In this document: positions 41,307-49,111 of the stretch, piece after piece | Position numbering within the stretch: position 1 is the first letter of the stretch | Layout of the letters: every line of letters starts with the position of its first letter | Assembly (NCBI GenBank): GCA_050010595.1 | Contig: JBEKKS010000003.1 | Location: 124,001 to 188,000 of the forward strand | Length of the DNA: 64,000 bases | DNA from: Palsa-513 sp050010595 | GTDB lineage: Bacteria > Actinomycetota > Thermoleophilia > Solirubrobacterales > Solirubrobacteraceae | Direction: 5' to 3' | The notes under the pieces: generated by a model | What the model was told of the DNA's origin: nothing | Databases searched by the model: none | Seen by the model: the letters and a program-made list of their open reading frames with translations, nothing else | Made by a program: the position numbers and the translations under genes

Positions 41307-41350
41307 GCTCGACCGGGCGACGCACAACGCCCGATTCGTGGGAGCCGCAG

Positions 41351-41809
41351 TCACTTGGACAACGACGGCTCGAGCATGAACAGCTCGATCTCGATATCCG
41401 GCCCGACGTGATGGCTCGAGATGAATTCGAGCACCGCACGGCCCGAGAGCCGCTCGACCGCGGCGATGAACTTGTGTTGCATGGCATCCTGAAAGGCGCT
41501 TCTCGTGTCCTGCACGACGGCCGAGCGCTGCAACTCGATCATCGTCTGCTCGACGGTGGTGTAGACGCCGCCGAGCACGCAGGCGAGCAGGTCATCTTCG
41601 AGCAGCAGCGTCTTGGCGCTGACGGGGGCTCGGTGGTGGTAGCGCTGGTGCAACGCGACCATCGCGTCGGTAACCGCGGCGAGCAACTCGTCGCCGCTCA
41701 GTGGGGTAGTCGGGGCCGGCACGGCGGCCTTCTCTCTCGTCCCCCACAAAGGCAGTGGCGCGCGCGAGGCGAAGGGCGAGGATCCCGCGCGCGATGCTTG
41801 CACCACCAT
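41351..41809 (-). CDS. DUF2294 family protein A
   Basis: 152 aa. Core ELLAAVTDAMVALHQRYHHR, TLLLEDDLLACVLGGVYTTV, MQHKFIAAVERLSGRAVLEF and a closing beta strand (IEIELFMLEPS). DUF2294 is a small family of unknown role, often near stress regulators. It is a divergent paralogue of the gene at 41872 with a 62-bp shared upstream region. ATG 41809; an upstream in-frame start at 41902 would overlap that gene. Confidence 0.75.
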   Translation of the reverse strand: MVVQASRAGSSPFASRAPLPLWGTREKAAVPAPTTPLSGDELLAAVTDAMVALHQRYHHRAPVSAKTLLLEDDLLACVLGGVYTTVEQTMIELQRSAVVQDTRSAFQDAMQHKFIAAVERLSGRAVLEFISSHHVGPDIEIELFMLEPSLSK

Positions 41810-41871
41810 AGCGCGCCGTATCGTTACGATTGTCTCATTCCGTCGACACTTGGCCACGGGGCTGCCAGTTG

Positions 41872-42291
41872 ATGAGTCCGCGCGAGGTAGATCGCCCGGC
41901 AAGGACGCACGGGGACGTGCTCACCGCCATCTCTGACGGGATGGTCGCGCTGCTGAAGGAGTTCTACGGCCACGGGCCGACGCGGACCAAGTCCTATTAC
42001 GCGGACGACCTCGTGGTGTGCGTGCTGCGCGGCGGCTTCTCACGCGTGGAGCAGACACTGCTCGAAGGCGGCCGCGGGTCGGCCGTCATCGAGCAGCGGA
42101 TGGCTTTCCAGGATCTCATGCGCCAGCGTTTCGAAGAAGTCATCGAGCAGGCGACCGGGCGCCGCGTGATCGGCTTCATGAGCGGCAATCAGCAGCACCC
42201 GGACATGATGTGCGAGGTGTTCATCCTCGCCCCCACGGATCTCGTCGACCACGATGAGCTGCCGGTCGCTTCACGGGCCGCGCCCAGCTGA
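41872..42291 (+). CDS. DUF2294 family protein B
   Basis: 139 aa. Shares the pattern of protein A: DVLTAISDGMVALLKEFYGH, SYYADDLVVCVLRGGFSRVE, LMRQRFEEVIEQATGRRVIG, ending MMCEVFILAPTD. Same family, unknown function. Start ATG 41872; an in-frame ATG 42 bp earlier would overlap the paralogue's region. The divergent pair may be co-regulated from the shared gap. Confidence 0.76.
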   Translation: MSPREVDRPARTHGDVLTAISDGMVALLKEFYGHGPTRTKSYYADDLVVCVLRGGFSRVEQTLLEGGRGSAVIEQRMAFQDLMRQRFEEVIEQATGRRVIGFMSGNQQHPDMMCEVFILAPTDLVDHDELPVASRAAPS

Positions 42292-42320
42292 ATAACGTCG
42301 GCGTCGGTTGTGCCAGTCCG

Positions 42321-42424
42321 ACGCGGAGAGTAGCCTCGTTTGCGGAGGGCAGCGTTGCAGGGTCGTCCCAGATAGCGTGGGGCGGCAGGGCGACCCGACT
42401 TCCGAGAGTTCCTAACTCCGGAGG
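42321..42424 (+). promoter_or_regulatory. Shared structured leader, copy 1 (ECF sigma gene)
   Basis: GAGAGTAGC, GTTTGCGGAGGGC, stem arms GGGTCG (42360-42365) and CGACCC (42391-42396), GGCAGGGCGACCCGACTTCC, and GGAGG 5 nt before the TTG start. Covariation with copy 2 (GGGTCG/CGACCC versus AGGTCG/CGACCT) supports the stem. Confidence 0.6.
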
Positions 42425-42429
42425 CACCG

Positions 42430-43152
42430 TTGTCCAGCTTGACCGGCTCGCGTCACCCCGACTCGTTGCAATCGGCGGCGACCCTAGGCGCAATCTCCGA
42501 CGAAGAGCTCGTCAGCCTGCTACGAGGGGGCAGTGATCGCGCCTTCGAGATTCTGGCCGCGCGCTACCACGCGCGGCTGCTGCGCTTCTGCGCCAGCATG
42601 CTGCGATCCAGAGAAGACGCCGAGGATGCACTGCAGGACGTACTCATCTCAGCGCTTCGCGCGCTGCGAGCGGATGATCGTCAGATCAACGTGCGGCCGT
42701 GGCTCTACCAGATTGCCCGCAACCGCTGCATCAACAACCTACGCAGCGCACAGAGGGTCCGATTGGAGTTGCTTGACGACCAACAGCCGCAGGGCGGTCG
42801 CAGCGTCGTCGAGAGCATCTCCGATCGCGAGGAGTTCCGCACACTGGTCGCGGACGTTCGCGCCCTGCCCGAGGCGCAGTCGGCTGCGCTGCTGTTGCGG
42901 GAGTTCGACGGCTACGCCTACGAGCAGATCGCAGCGACCATGGATACGACCGTATCGGGCGTCAAGTCGCTGCTGTTCCGCGCTCGCGCCGGACTGCGTG
43001 CCTCGTCCGCAACGAGAGCCGCGAGACCGGCAACCTGCTGCGCCGCGCAAAGACCCGAGCATCGAGCGGCATGCACAGTCGCCTACCACGCTGCACGGGA
43101 GCGATCCGATCCGGCGGCATTGAGCCACGCCGCAGCGGCCGTCGCCGCTTGA
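42430..43152 (+). CDS. ECF-type RNA polymerase sigma factor with C-terminal extension
   Basis: 240 aa. Region 2: AFEILAARYHARLLRFCASM and SREDAEDALQDVLISALRAL with DDRQINVRPWLYQIARNRC; region 4: ALPEAQSAALLLREFDGYAY and IAATMDTTVSGVKSLLFRAR. About 45 extra residues, rich in Ala, Arg and Cys, follow region 4. The TTG start has GGAGG 5 nt upstream. No anti-sigma gene is adjacent; the same leader type as at the slipin unit suggests shared control. Confidence 0.88.
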   Translation: MSSLTGSRHPDSLQSAATLGAISDEELVSLLRGGSDRAFEILAARYHARLLRFCASMLRSREDAEDALQDVLISALRALRADDRQINVRPWLYQIARNRCINNLRSAQRVRLELLDDQQPQGGRSVVESISDREEFRTLVADVRALPEAQSAALLLREFDGYAYEQIAATMDTTVSGVKSLLFRARAGLRASSATRAARPATCCAAQRPEHRAACTVAYHAARERSDPAALSHAAAAVAA

Positions 43153-43250
43153 CACCGAGAGTAGCGTTGGTCGCCGAGGGCATACACCGCGAGGTCGACC
43201 ATACGGTCGGGCAGCGCGACCTGACTTCCGCTGAATCCCCGTCCTGGAGG
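43151..43250 (+). promoter_or_regulatory. Shared structured leader, copy 2 (small ORF-slipin)
   Basis: GAGAGTAGC, CGAGGGCA, stem arms AGGTCG (43192-43197) and CGACCT (43217-43222), GGCAGCGCGACCTGACTTCC, then GGAGG 5 nt before a GTG. A competing CGACC-ata-CGGTCG hairpin is possible within the same segment. Confidence 0.6.
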
Positions 43251-43255
43251 TCACT

Positions 43256-43447
43256 GTGCCCGAAGCACCTGTAGCTCCCAGCACCGCGACGCCAGACCAG
43301 GCGGGCGGCGCAATGGCGCCGCCCGCTGTCGTCGCTCGCGGCGAACTAGCGGCAGCCGTGACGCTCATCGGCCCGGCGGCAGCCGACCGCCGAGGCCCGC
43401 ACGCAAAATCACATGCCCGGGCAAGGCCCCGGCGAGGATCCGCATGA
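43256..43447 (+). CDS. 63-residue ORF coupled to slipin
   Basis: Starts at GTG, 5 nt after a perfect GGAGG, and ends in ATGA overlapping the slipin start. The product is Ala/Pro/Arg-rich (start MPEAPVAPSTATPDQ) with no recognisable domain. The signals argue for translation; it may serve as a coupling leader rather than a functional protein. Confidence 0.5.
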   Translation: MPEAPVAPSTATPDQAGGAMAPPAVVARGELAAAVTLIGPAAADRRGPHAKSHARARPRRGSA

Positions 43448-44277
43448 TCGCGGTGGTGCTGGTCGCGGTGGTCCTGGTTGCTGGCGCGATTGCGGCGTCG
43501 GGCATCCGCGTGCTCAAACAGTACGAGCGGGCCGTCATGTTTCACCTTGGCAAGGTGAGTCATGCTGCGCGCGGCCCCGGCCTGATCTTCTTCGTTCCGC
43601 TGATCAATCGCGTCGATCGCGTGTCGCTGCGGATCATCACGATGCCGATCCAGTCGCAGGGGATCATCACGCGCGACAACGTCAGCATCGACGTGTCGGC
43701 GGTCGCCTACTACCGCGTCGAGGACCCGATTCGCGCAGTCATCGCGATCGAGAGCGTCGCGGAGGCGATCAACCAGATCGCGCAAACCACCCTGCGCTCC
43801 GTCGTCGGGCGCCACACGCTCGATGAGACCCTGTCCGAAACCGACAAGATCAACAAGAACATCCGCGAGATCCTCGACATCCAGACCGAGGAGTGGGGCA
43901 TCAAGGTCACGACGGTCGAGCTCAAGGACATCCAGCTTCCCGACACGATGAAGCGTGCGATGGCACGCCAGGCTGAGGCGGAACGCGAGAAACGCGCCAA
44001 GATCATCGCGGCCGAGGGCGAAGCGCTCGCTGCCGGCGAACTGGCGCGCGCATCGGACGTGATGATGGCGCACCCGCTCGCACTCCAGCTACGCAACCTC
44101 CAGACGCTTGTCGAGATCGCTGTGGACAAGAACTCGACCGTGGTCTTCCCTGCGCCGTTGATGAGCACGATCCAAGAGCTCGGCGCATTCCTCGCTCGCG
44201 AGTCGGGTGCGGCAGGCGGACTGCCGACTCCGCCCGTCCTACCGCCGGCGCCAAACGGAGACCTGATCCCTTCATAA
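43444..44277 (+). CDS. Slipin (stomatin/prohibitin, SPFH band-7 family)
   Basis: 277 aa. An N-terminal membrane anchor (VVLVAVVLVAGAIAASGIRV) is followed by the SPFH domain: QYERAVMFHLGKVSHAARGP, VDRVSLRIITMPIQSQGIIT, DNVSIDVSAVAYYRVEDPIR, and a coiled-coil tail with MKRAMARQAEAEREKRAKII. The proline-rich end is typical of bacterial slipins. They organise membrane microdomains; an NfeD partner is not adjacent. Coupled to the upstream 63-aa ORF. Confidence 0.92.
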   Translation: MIAVVLVAVVLVAGAIAASGIRVLKQYERAVMFHLGKVSHAARGPGLIFFVPLINRVDRVSLRIITMPIQSQGIITRDNVSIDVSAVAYYRVEDPIRAVIAIESVAEAINQIAQTTLRSVVGRHTLDETLSETDKINKNIREILDIQTEEWGIKVTTVELKDIQLPDTMKRAMARQAEAEREKRAKIIAAEGEALAAGELARASDVMMAHPLALQLRNLQTLVEIAVDKNSTVVFPAPLMSTIQELGAFLARESGAAGGLPTPPVLPPAPNGDLIPS

Positions 44278-44371
44278 GCGCACGTGCGCGGCGCGCGCGG
44301 CGCCCACGTCACGACCGTCGCTTGCCGTCCCAACAACCGTACCCGTACGACCCAACGCCAACGGAGGATCG

Positions 44372-44512
44372 ATGACGCAAGTAAGCACGACCGCAGCAGA
44401 GACCGAGCCCGTCGTACCCGCCTCCGACGCCGAGCCCGCCACCGAGCACGGCATTGAACGCCTCCTCGACAAGGTCCGCGACGCAATCAGCAGTATCGGC
44501 GGACGCAGGTAG
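44372..44512 (+). CDS. 46-residue small ORF
   Basis: Starts MTQVSTTAAETEPVVPASDA and ends with an amphipathic helix (EHGIERLLDKVRDAISSIGG). A good GGAGG lies 4 nt upstream. No similarity recognised. It follows slipin by 94 bp and may belong to the same unit. Confidence 0.5.
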   Translation: MTQVSTTAAETEPVVPASDAEPATEHGIERLLDKVRDAISSIGGRR

Positions 44513-44589
44513 GCGGCGGCACGCACCGATGCCGAGCCGTGCTCGCTGTCCGGCGCGAGCAAGCGACGCGGCCACCGATCGACGTGTAG

Positions 44590-45150
44590 CTACAGCCGCT
44601 TCGCGCTGAGGAGAGTTGGGCGCACGAGTCCGCAACCGAGTCGCCGGTCAGAGCCCGCGTAAGGGGTGATTGCGGCGCCGGAGCCGTGCAGAGTGACAGC
44701 CCGCGTGCTGCCTGGCGGCGTGAACTCAAGGGACGCTGCCGTCGGGCAGGGCGCGGTGCCGCTACCCGTGTAATCCGGGTAGAAGACGCCGAAATAGGCG
44801 CGCGCCCCTTTTGCGAGCACGACGAGCCTGCGCGTAATCTCCGGGAATGCGCTGACCGGCGAGCTCTGGTCGGTGGTCGATAACGGCCGGCCTGAGACGT
44901 TCAGCATCTGCAGCTTCGGATAGCCGATCAATGAGCACTCCCGTGAGCTCATGTTGACGAACGCGAACTCAGCGAGGTCGGTACCGAGGTTCCCCTGCGT
45001 CGGGCCCGCCCATGCGGCGAGCTGTGTCGCTTGACAGCGCGGCACGCTTGCTGCGATGGAGCGCGGCGCAACCGCCCCAAGCGGCACCGCAACCAGCGCC
45101 AGCGCCGGCGCCAGACGCGCGAGCCTGCGGCGCGACCGTCCCGTCTTCAT
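44590..45150 (-). CDS. Secreted DUF4232 family protein
   Basis: 186 aa. A twin-Arg-like/Sec signal peptide (MKTGRSRRRLARLAPALALV, ending near SIAASVPRC) leads to a beta-sandwich: CQATQLAAWAGPTQGNLGTD, FAFVNMSSRECSLIGYPKLQ, FGVFYPDYTGSGTAPCPTAA, which is the DUF4232 pattern with two Cys pairs. Exported, function unknown. ATG 45150 chosen because the signal peptide starts there. Confidence 0.75.
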   Translation of the reverse strand: MKTGRSRRRLARLAPALALVAVPLGAVAPRSIAASVPRCQATQLAAWAGPTQGNLGTDLAEFAFVNMSSRECSLIGYPKLQMLNVSGRPLSTTDQSSPVSAFPEITRRLVVLAKGARAYFGVFYPDYTGSGTAPCPTAASLEFTPPGSTRAVTLHGSGAAITPYAGSDRRLGCGLVRPTLLSAKRL

Positions 45151-45202
45151 CGTGGCGCACCGTAGCAAGCGCGTCACGACGAAAGCCGTCGGAGGCTGCT
45201 GG

Positions 45203-46891
45203 TCAGGCCGGCTCGGCCCCGAGTGCGTCCGCGACCGCACGCGCGCAGATAGCGAGCGAGGTTGCACCCGGATCCGGATGCCCGAAGCTGCGATCAGCGA
45301 GCGGTCGGGCGCGCCCAACCTGCGGCATCAGCGACGCGGTTGCCTGCGCGGCGCTCGCGGCGGCGTCGGCCGCAGCCGCCCAGCCCCGGTCTTCCAGCGC
45401 ATCGGCGAACGGAGTAAGCGCGTCGACGACCGACTTGTCGCCAAGCTTCGCGCTGCCAAGGCGCGTGACCGCATCGAGCGCGGCCCGCGCAGCCGCGGCG
45501 GTGGGCGAACCCTCGTCGGGCTCGGTCTCCAGGCTCTCGGCTGCGGCGCGCAAGCCAGCCGACCAGATTGCGCCCGAAGTTCCGCCCGATGCGTCGCACC
45601 AGGCGTCGGCCGCCACCACGAGCGCCGTCCGCAGGTCGGTTCCGATGGCGGCCGCTTGCGCAGCGGCCGCCTGGGCGGCGCGGACGCCGGCGAGCATGCT
45701 TTGGCCGTGGTCGCCATCGCCGGCGAACCCGTCGAGCCGGTCAAGTTCGTTCACGGACCGCTCGACCGCCACGACGACCGCGGAAAGGACGCTCGCGAGC
45801 GCCGCCACCTGCTCGGGCGATCCCTCCCCGGGGCCTGCCGGCGCCAGTGGCCGCGGGGGATCGATCCGGGGAGGCGGCGCCGGGACCGTCTCGATCTGCG
45901 GCCCGCGACGCAGCGCCGGCGACTGCGCCGGGGCGCACCAGAGCGCAAGCCCGTCATCGTCGAGCCACGCGACGGTGAGCGAACAGCCGTGCATATCGAG
46001 GCTCGTGACGAGCTCGCCGGCCTCGGCTGCCGCTGGCTCGAGACCCTCGTCGCGCAAGTGCCGCTTGATGTGATGCCAGAGATGGAAGAGCACCTCGTAC
46101 TTCGTTGCCCCCAAACCGTTGAGCAGCACCACGGGCCGCTCCCCGGCACCCGCCGGCGCCTCGGCCAGGACGCGGCGGACGAGCAGCAGCGCGAGCTCCC
46201 GAGCCGAGCAGATCGGCTCCTCGGAGATGCCCGGTTCGCCGTGGACGCCCAATCCGACGCCCATCGTGCCGGGCGGCAGCGCGAAGACCGGTTCCGGCGT
46301 GCCCGGGACCGTGCAGCCACTGAACGCGACCCCGAGCGAACGCGTCGCATCGTTCGCGGCCCGTGCCAGCTCGGCAACCTCGTCGAGGTTGTCGCCGCGC
46401 TCGGCCGCCGCGCCAGCGACCTTGAAAACGACGACGTCACCCGCGACGCCCCGGCGCAGCTCACGCTGATCGGGCGGCGCGCTCGCGACGTCGTCAGATA
46501 CGGCAACGATCTCTGTTGCGATCCCCTCGGCTCGGAGGCGTTCGGCGGCGAGCGAGAAGTTGAGGACATCGCCGACGTAGTTGCCGAACGCAAGCAACAC
46601 GCCACCACCGTGATCAGCGCCGCGCACCACATCGCGCACCTGCCGTGCGGACGGAGAGGCAAAGACGTTGCCAACGACGGCGCCGTCAGCGAGCCCCGGC
46701 CCGACGTAGCCGGCGAAAGCTGGATAGTGGCCCGCGCCACCTCCGACGACGACCGCCACCTTGCCAGGGCGCGTAAGCGTCGAGCGGATAACGCCGCCCG
46801 GCACGAGCTGGACGTATTCCTGGTAGAGGTCACAAAAGCCGGCGAGAGCCTCTGGAACAAAGCTCGCCCGGTCGATTTCGATGTGCGACAA
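45203..46891 (-). CDS. Dihydroxyacetone-type kinase, DhaK-DhaL fusion
   Basis: 562 aa, single-chain ATP-dependent kinase. The DhaK part has VAVVVGGGAGHYPAFAGYVG (substrate loop) and GVGLGVHGEPGISEE with the His that binds substrate covalently; the DhaL part, after a Pro-rich linker, has LDGFAGDGDHGQSMLAGVRA for the Mg/ATP site and GGTSGAIWSAGLRAAAESL. The loop GHYPA instead of GHEPA resembles erythrulose-kinase relatives, so the substrate may be a four-carbon ketose rather than dihydroxyacetone. TTG start. Confidence 0.9.
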   Translation of the reverse strand: MSHIEIDRASFVPEALAGFCDLYQEYVQLVPGGVIRSTLTRPGKVAVVVGGGAGHYPAFAGYVGPGLADGAVVGNVFASPSARQVRDVVRGADHGGGVLLAFGNYVGDVLNFSLAAERLRAEGIATEIVAVSDDVASAPPDQRELRRGVAGDVVVFKVAGAAAERGDNLDEVAELARAANDATRSLGVAFSGCTVPGTPEPVFALPPGTMGVGLGVHGEPGISEEPICSARELALLLVRRVLAEAPAGAGERPVVLLNGLGATKYEVLFHLWHHIKRHLRDEGLEPAAAEAGELVTSLDMHGCSLTVAWLDDDGLALWCAPAQSPALRRGPQIETVPAPPPRIDPPRPLAPAGPGEGSPEQVAALASVLSAVVVAVERSVNELDRLDGFAGDGDHGQSMLAGVRAAQAAAAQAAAIGTDLRTALVVAADAWCDASGGTSGAIWSAGLRAAAESLETEPDEGSPTAAAARAALDAVTRLGSAKLGDKSVVDALTPFADALEDRGWAAAADAAASAAQATASLMPQVGRARPLADRSFGHPDPGATSLAICARAVADALGAEPA

Positions 46892-47108
46892 CTCTGTCAG
46901 CCCCTATGCGCGGATAATTCTCGAACTCTCCCGCGGTTTGCGCCGCTCTTCAAGCGGGGATTAAGGCAGTCCGACCGGGTATTCGCGCAATCACCCAGGT
47001 CAGCGGCCAACATGCGGTCCAGGTCTGGGAGAAGTGATCCGCGCACGGGCCGGGGCCGTAGGAGTGTTGAAACCGCGATCGATTCCGACGACGGAGAGGA
47101 CGCAACTG
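46892..47108 (+). other. Promoter region of tatA
   Basis: 217 bp without a gene. GTTT-N16-GGGGAT (near 46936) resembles a stress sigma promoter. GGCAGTCCGACCGGGTATTC (46965-46984) is a weak match to the GGCAG block of the shared leader. GGAGAGG lies upstream of the tatA ATG. Confidence 0.3.
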
Positions 47109-47327
47109 ATGGGACTTGATAACCCGATACACATCCTCTTGCTGCTCATCATCCTGCTGCTGGTTTTCGGCGCCAAGCGGCTGCCGGAGATCGGCCGCTC
47201 GCTCGGTGAGGGCATGCATGGCTTCAAGGACTCGCTCCAGGGCGCGTCGGCGCATCGGCTCGACGGCGAGCCTGCGGGCAATCCAGTCGAACTCGCACAG
47301 GCGATGAGCGCTGACGCGGAGCGCTGA
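47109..47327 (+). CDS. tatA: Twin-arginine translocase subunit TatA/E
   Basis: 72 aa. One membrane helix (PIHILLLLIILLLVFGAKRL) followed by the amphipathic LPEIGRSLGEGMHGFKDSLQ, the TatA signature FGxxxLPE. It forms the pore of the Tat export system for folded proteins. Start ATG 47109 with GGAGAGG about 9 nt upstream. tatB/tatC are not here. Confidence 0.92.
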   Translation: MGLDNPIHILLLLIILLLVFGAKRLPEIGRSLGEGMHGFKDSLQGASAHRLDGEPAGNPVELAQAMSADAER

Positions 47328-47363
47328 AAGTCGAAGGCGCGCCGGCGCGGAAAGCGTCCGCTG

Positions 47364-47990
47364 ATGCAGTTTGCGCAGGCAGCGCGAGCGCTTCGCGGCA
47401 GCGCCCGCGCGCGGCAGGTCCACCATCGCACGCTCGCGGACGAGGACCTGATGGCGCTGGTCGCCTGCGGGGACGCACGCGCTTTCGCCGTCGTCTACGA
47501 CCGCCACGCCGTCGTCGCCTACTCGCTCGCCCACCGGATCTGTGGCCGGCGAGCGAGCGCGGAGGAGGTCGTGCAGGAGGCATTTCTCGCTGCCTGGCGC
47601 GCGCGTGAGCGCTACGACCGCTCGCGCGGCGGGGTTCGCTCGTGGCTGCTGACGCTCGTGCACAATCGCGCGGTCGACGCGGTCCGCCACAGCGCGGTGA
47701 CAACGAGCCGCGACGTCAACGACGAGGGGCTTGCCGCGCTGCTGCCCGCGATCGAGCAGACGGACACCGAGGTCGAGCGGCGCAACGACGCGGCGCTCGT
47801 GCGGAGCGCGCTCGAGCAGCTGCCCGACGAGCAGCAGCAGGTCATCGAGCTCGCCTACTTCGGCGGCTTCACCCACAGCGAGATCGCCGTGATGCTGAGG
47901 CTCCCGCCGGGCACCGTGAAGGGACGGATGCGCCTCGGCTTGACGAAGCTTCGAGACGCGCTCGGCGACTATGAACGTGTGATGGCATGA
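47364..47990 (+). CDS. ECF-type RNA polymerase sigma factor (SigK-like)
   Basis: 208 aa. Region 2: DARAFAVVYDRHAVVAYSLA, RRASAEEVVQEAFLAAWRAR, GGVRSWLLTLVHNRAVDAVR; region 4: ALEQLPDEQQQVIELAYFGG and HSEIAVMLRLPPGTVKGRMR. Followed by its probable anti-sigma 16 bp later. Start ATG. Confidence 0.93.
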   Translation: MQFAQAARALRGSARARQVHHRTLADEDLMALVACGDARAFAVVYDRHAVVAYSLAHRICGRRASAEEVVQEAFLAAWRARERYDRSRGGVRSWLLTLVHNRAVDAVRHSAVTTSRDVNDEGLAALLPAIEQTDTEVERRNDAALVRSALEQLPDEQQQVIELAYFGGFTHSEIAVMLRLPPGTVKGRMRLGLTKLRDALGDYERVMA

Positions 47991-48006
47991 CGAGCGGGGA
48001 GACACC

Positions 48007-48663
48007 ATGACCGAGAGCCAGCACTGCGGCGACGACGCAGCCGCCTACGTCCTCGGGGCGCTCGAGCCCGCCGAGGCTGAGGCGGTCGAGCGCCACATGA
48101 GCACGTGCGCAGAATGCCGTAGAGAAATCGAGGCGCTACGCGGCCCAGTTGAGGCTCTCGCGCGGGCCGCGCCGACGGTTCGCGCGCCCGCACGGCTGCG
48201 CCGTCAGGTCATGCGCGAGGTAGACCGGGACAAGCGCGAGATGACGCCCGTGACGAGCGTTGCGACGAGCTGGCGGCGGAGCGTCGTGGCGGGCGCGGGT
48301 TTGGCAGTCATCGCGGCCGCCTTCATCGGCGGCGCCGAGCTTGGCCAGGGCAGCCATGGCGGGGCACGGGTTGTCGCGGCGAGCGTCGGCGACGCTCGCG
48401 TCAGCATCAGCGGAAGCCAAGCGGAGCTGATCGTCGCGCGGCTCCCGCGGGTGCCACGCGGGCGCACCTACGAGATTTGGCTCCAGCACGGATCGGCCGC
48501 GCCCGTCGCGAGTAGCCTTTTCAATGTCGGTGCGCGCGGCAGGGCTAATGTCGCAGTCCGCGGCGCGATCAGCGGCGCGGGCCGCCTGCTCGTGACCGAG
48601 GAACCAAGCGGGGGAACGAAATCGCCGACCGCCAAGCCCGTGATCGTCGCGACGATCAGCTGA
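48007..48663 (+). CDS. Anti-sigma factor, zinc-finger + RskA type
   Basis: 218 aa. N-terminal zinc-finger anti-sigma domain (HCGDDAAAYVLGALEP, then HMSTCAECRREIEAL with the H-x3-C-x2-C site), one membrane helix (SVVAGAGLAVIAAAFIGGAE) and an extracytoplasmic RskA domain (QAELIVARLPRVPRGRTYEI, YEIWLQHGSAAPVASSLFN). It holds the upstream sigma factor at the membrane until cleaved by proteolysis. Confidence 0.93.
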   Translation: MTESQHCGDDAAAYVLGALEPAEAEAVERHMSTCAECRREIEALRGPVEALARAAPTVRAPARLRRQVMREVDRDKREMTPVTSVATSWRRSVVAGAGLAVIAAAFIGGAELGQGSHGGARVVAASVGDARVSISGSQAELIVARLPRVPRGRTYEIWLQHGSAAPVASSLFNVGARGRANVAVRGAISGAGRLLVTEEPSGGTKSPTAKPVIVATIS

Positions 48664-49033
48664 CGGGCTCGGCCGCGCGGCTGGAAGCCTGTCGCGCGCG
48701 ACCGGCAAGGCCAAGCTGGACGTGCTCGACGTGCGAGATCGCTTCGTCGAGCAGGTGCGCGACGTGGTCGTCATGCAGGTCATAGAGCACGCGACGGCCG
48801 TCGCGCTGCCCGACGACGAAGCCGAGGTGGCGCAGGACGCGCAACTGCTGCGAGACCGCCGACGGATCCATCTCAACCGCGACCGCAAGCTCGTTGACGC
48901 TGAGCGGGCCGCTGCGTAGCCGACCGAGAATGCGCACCCGGCTCGCGGTCGCGAGCGCCTGCATCGTCTCCGCAACGCTGATCGCGAAGGGCGCATCGAG
49001 GCGGTCCGCCGTGCGCAGGTGCCCTCGTGTCAC
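48656..49033 (-). CDS. ArsR-family metal sensor, CzrA-type alpha5 site
   Basis: 125 aa repressor. Winged HTH: ATASRVRILGRLRSGPLSVN, VEMDPSAVSQQLRVLRHLGF. The last helix contains DDHVAHLLDEAISHVEH, which fits D-x-H-x10-H-x2-H, the zinc/cobalt site of CzrA-type sensors. Start uncertain: GTG 49033 is chosen since the longer frame to 49180 runs into the transporter; other GTGs at 49039 and 49054 exist. Divergent from the exporter it probably controls. Confidence 0.85.
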   Translation of the reverse strand: MTRGHLRTADRLDAPFAISVAETMQALATASRVRILGRLRSGPLSVNELAVAVEMDPSAVSQQLRVLRHLGFVVGQRDGRRVLYDLHDDHVAHLLDEAISHVEHVQLGLAGRARQASSRAAEPVS

Positions 49034-49076
49034 GCGCACAACATAGCGGACCACGCCGCTATTGACCGCATACCTA

Positions 49077-49094
49077 TTCAGACAAACAGCTGAA
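49077..49094. promoter_or_regulatory. Putative ArsR operator
   Basis: Inverted repeat TTCAG-N8-CTGAA just upstream of the TATAGT -10 box (49099-49104) of the exporter, overlapping where RNA polymerase would bind in both directions. Confidence 0.45.
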
Positions 49095-49111
49095 CGCATA
49101 TAGTCCGTTCG

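Noticed and set aside
45056..47119. Plus-strand 687-codon frame
   Set aside because: Antisense shadow of the DhaK-DhaL kinase and its neighbours; no domain recognised.
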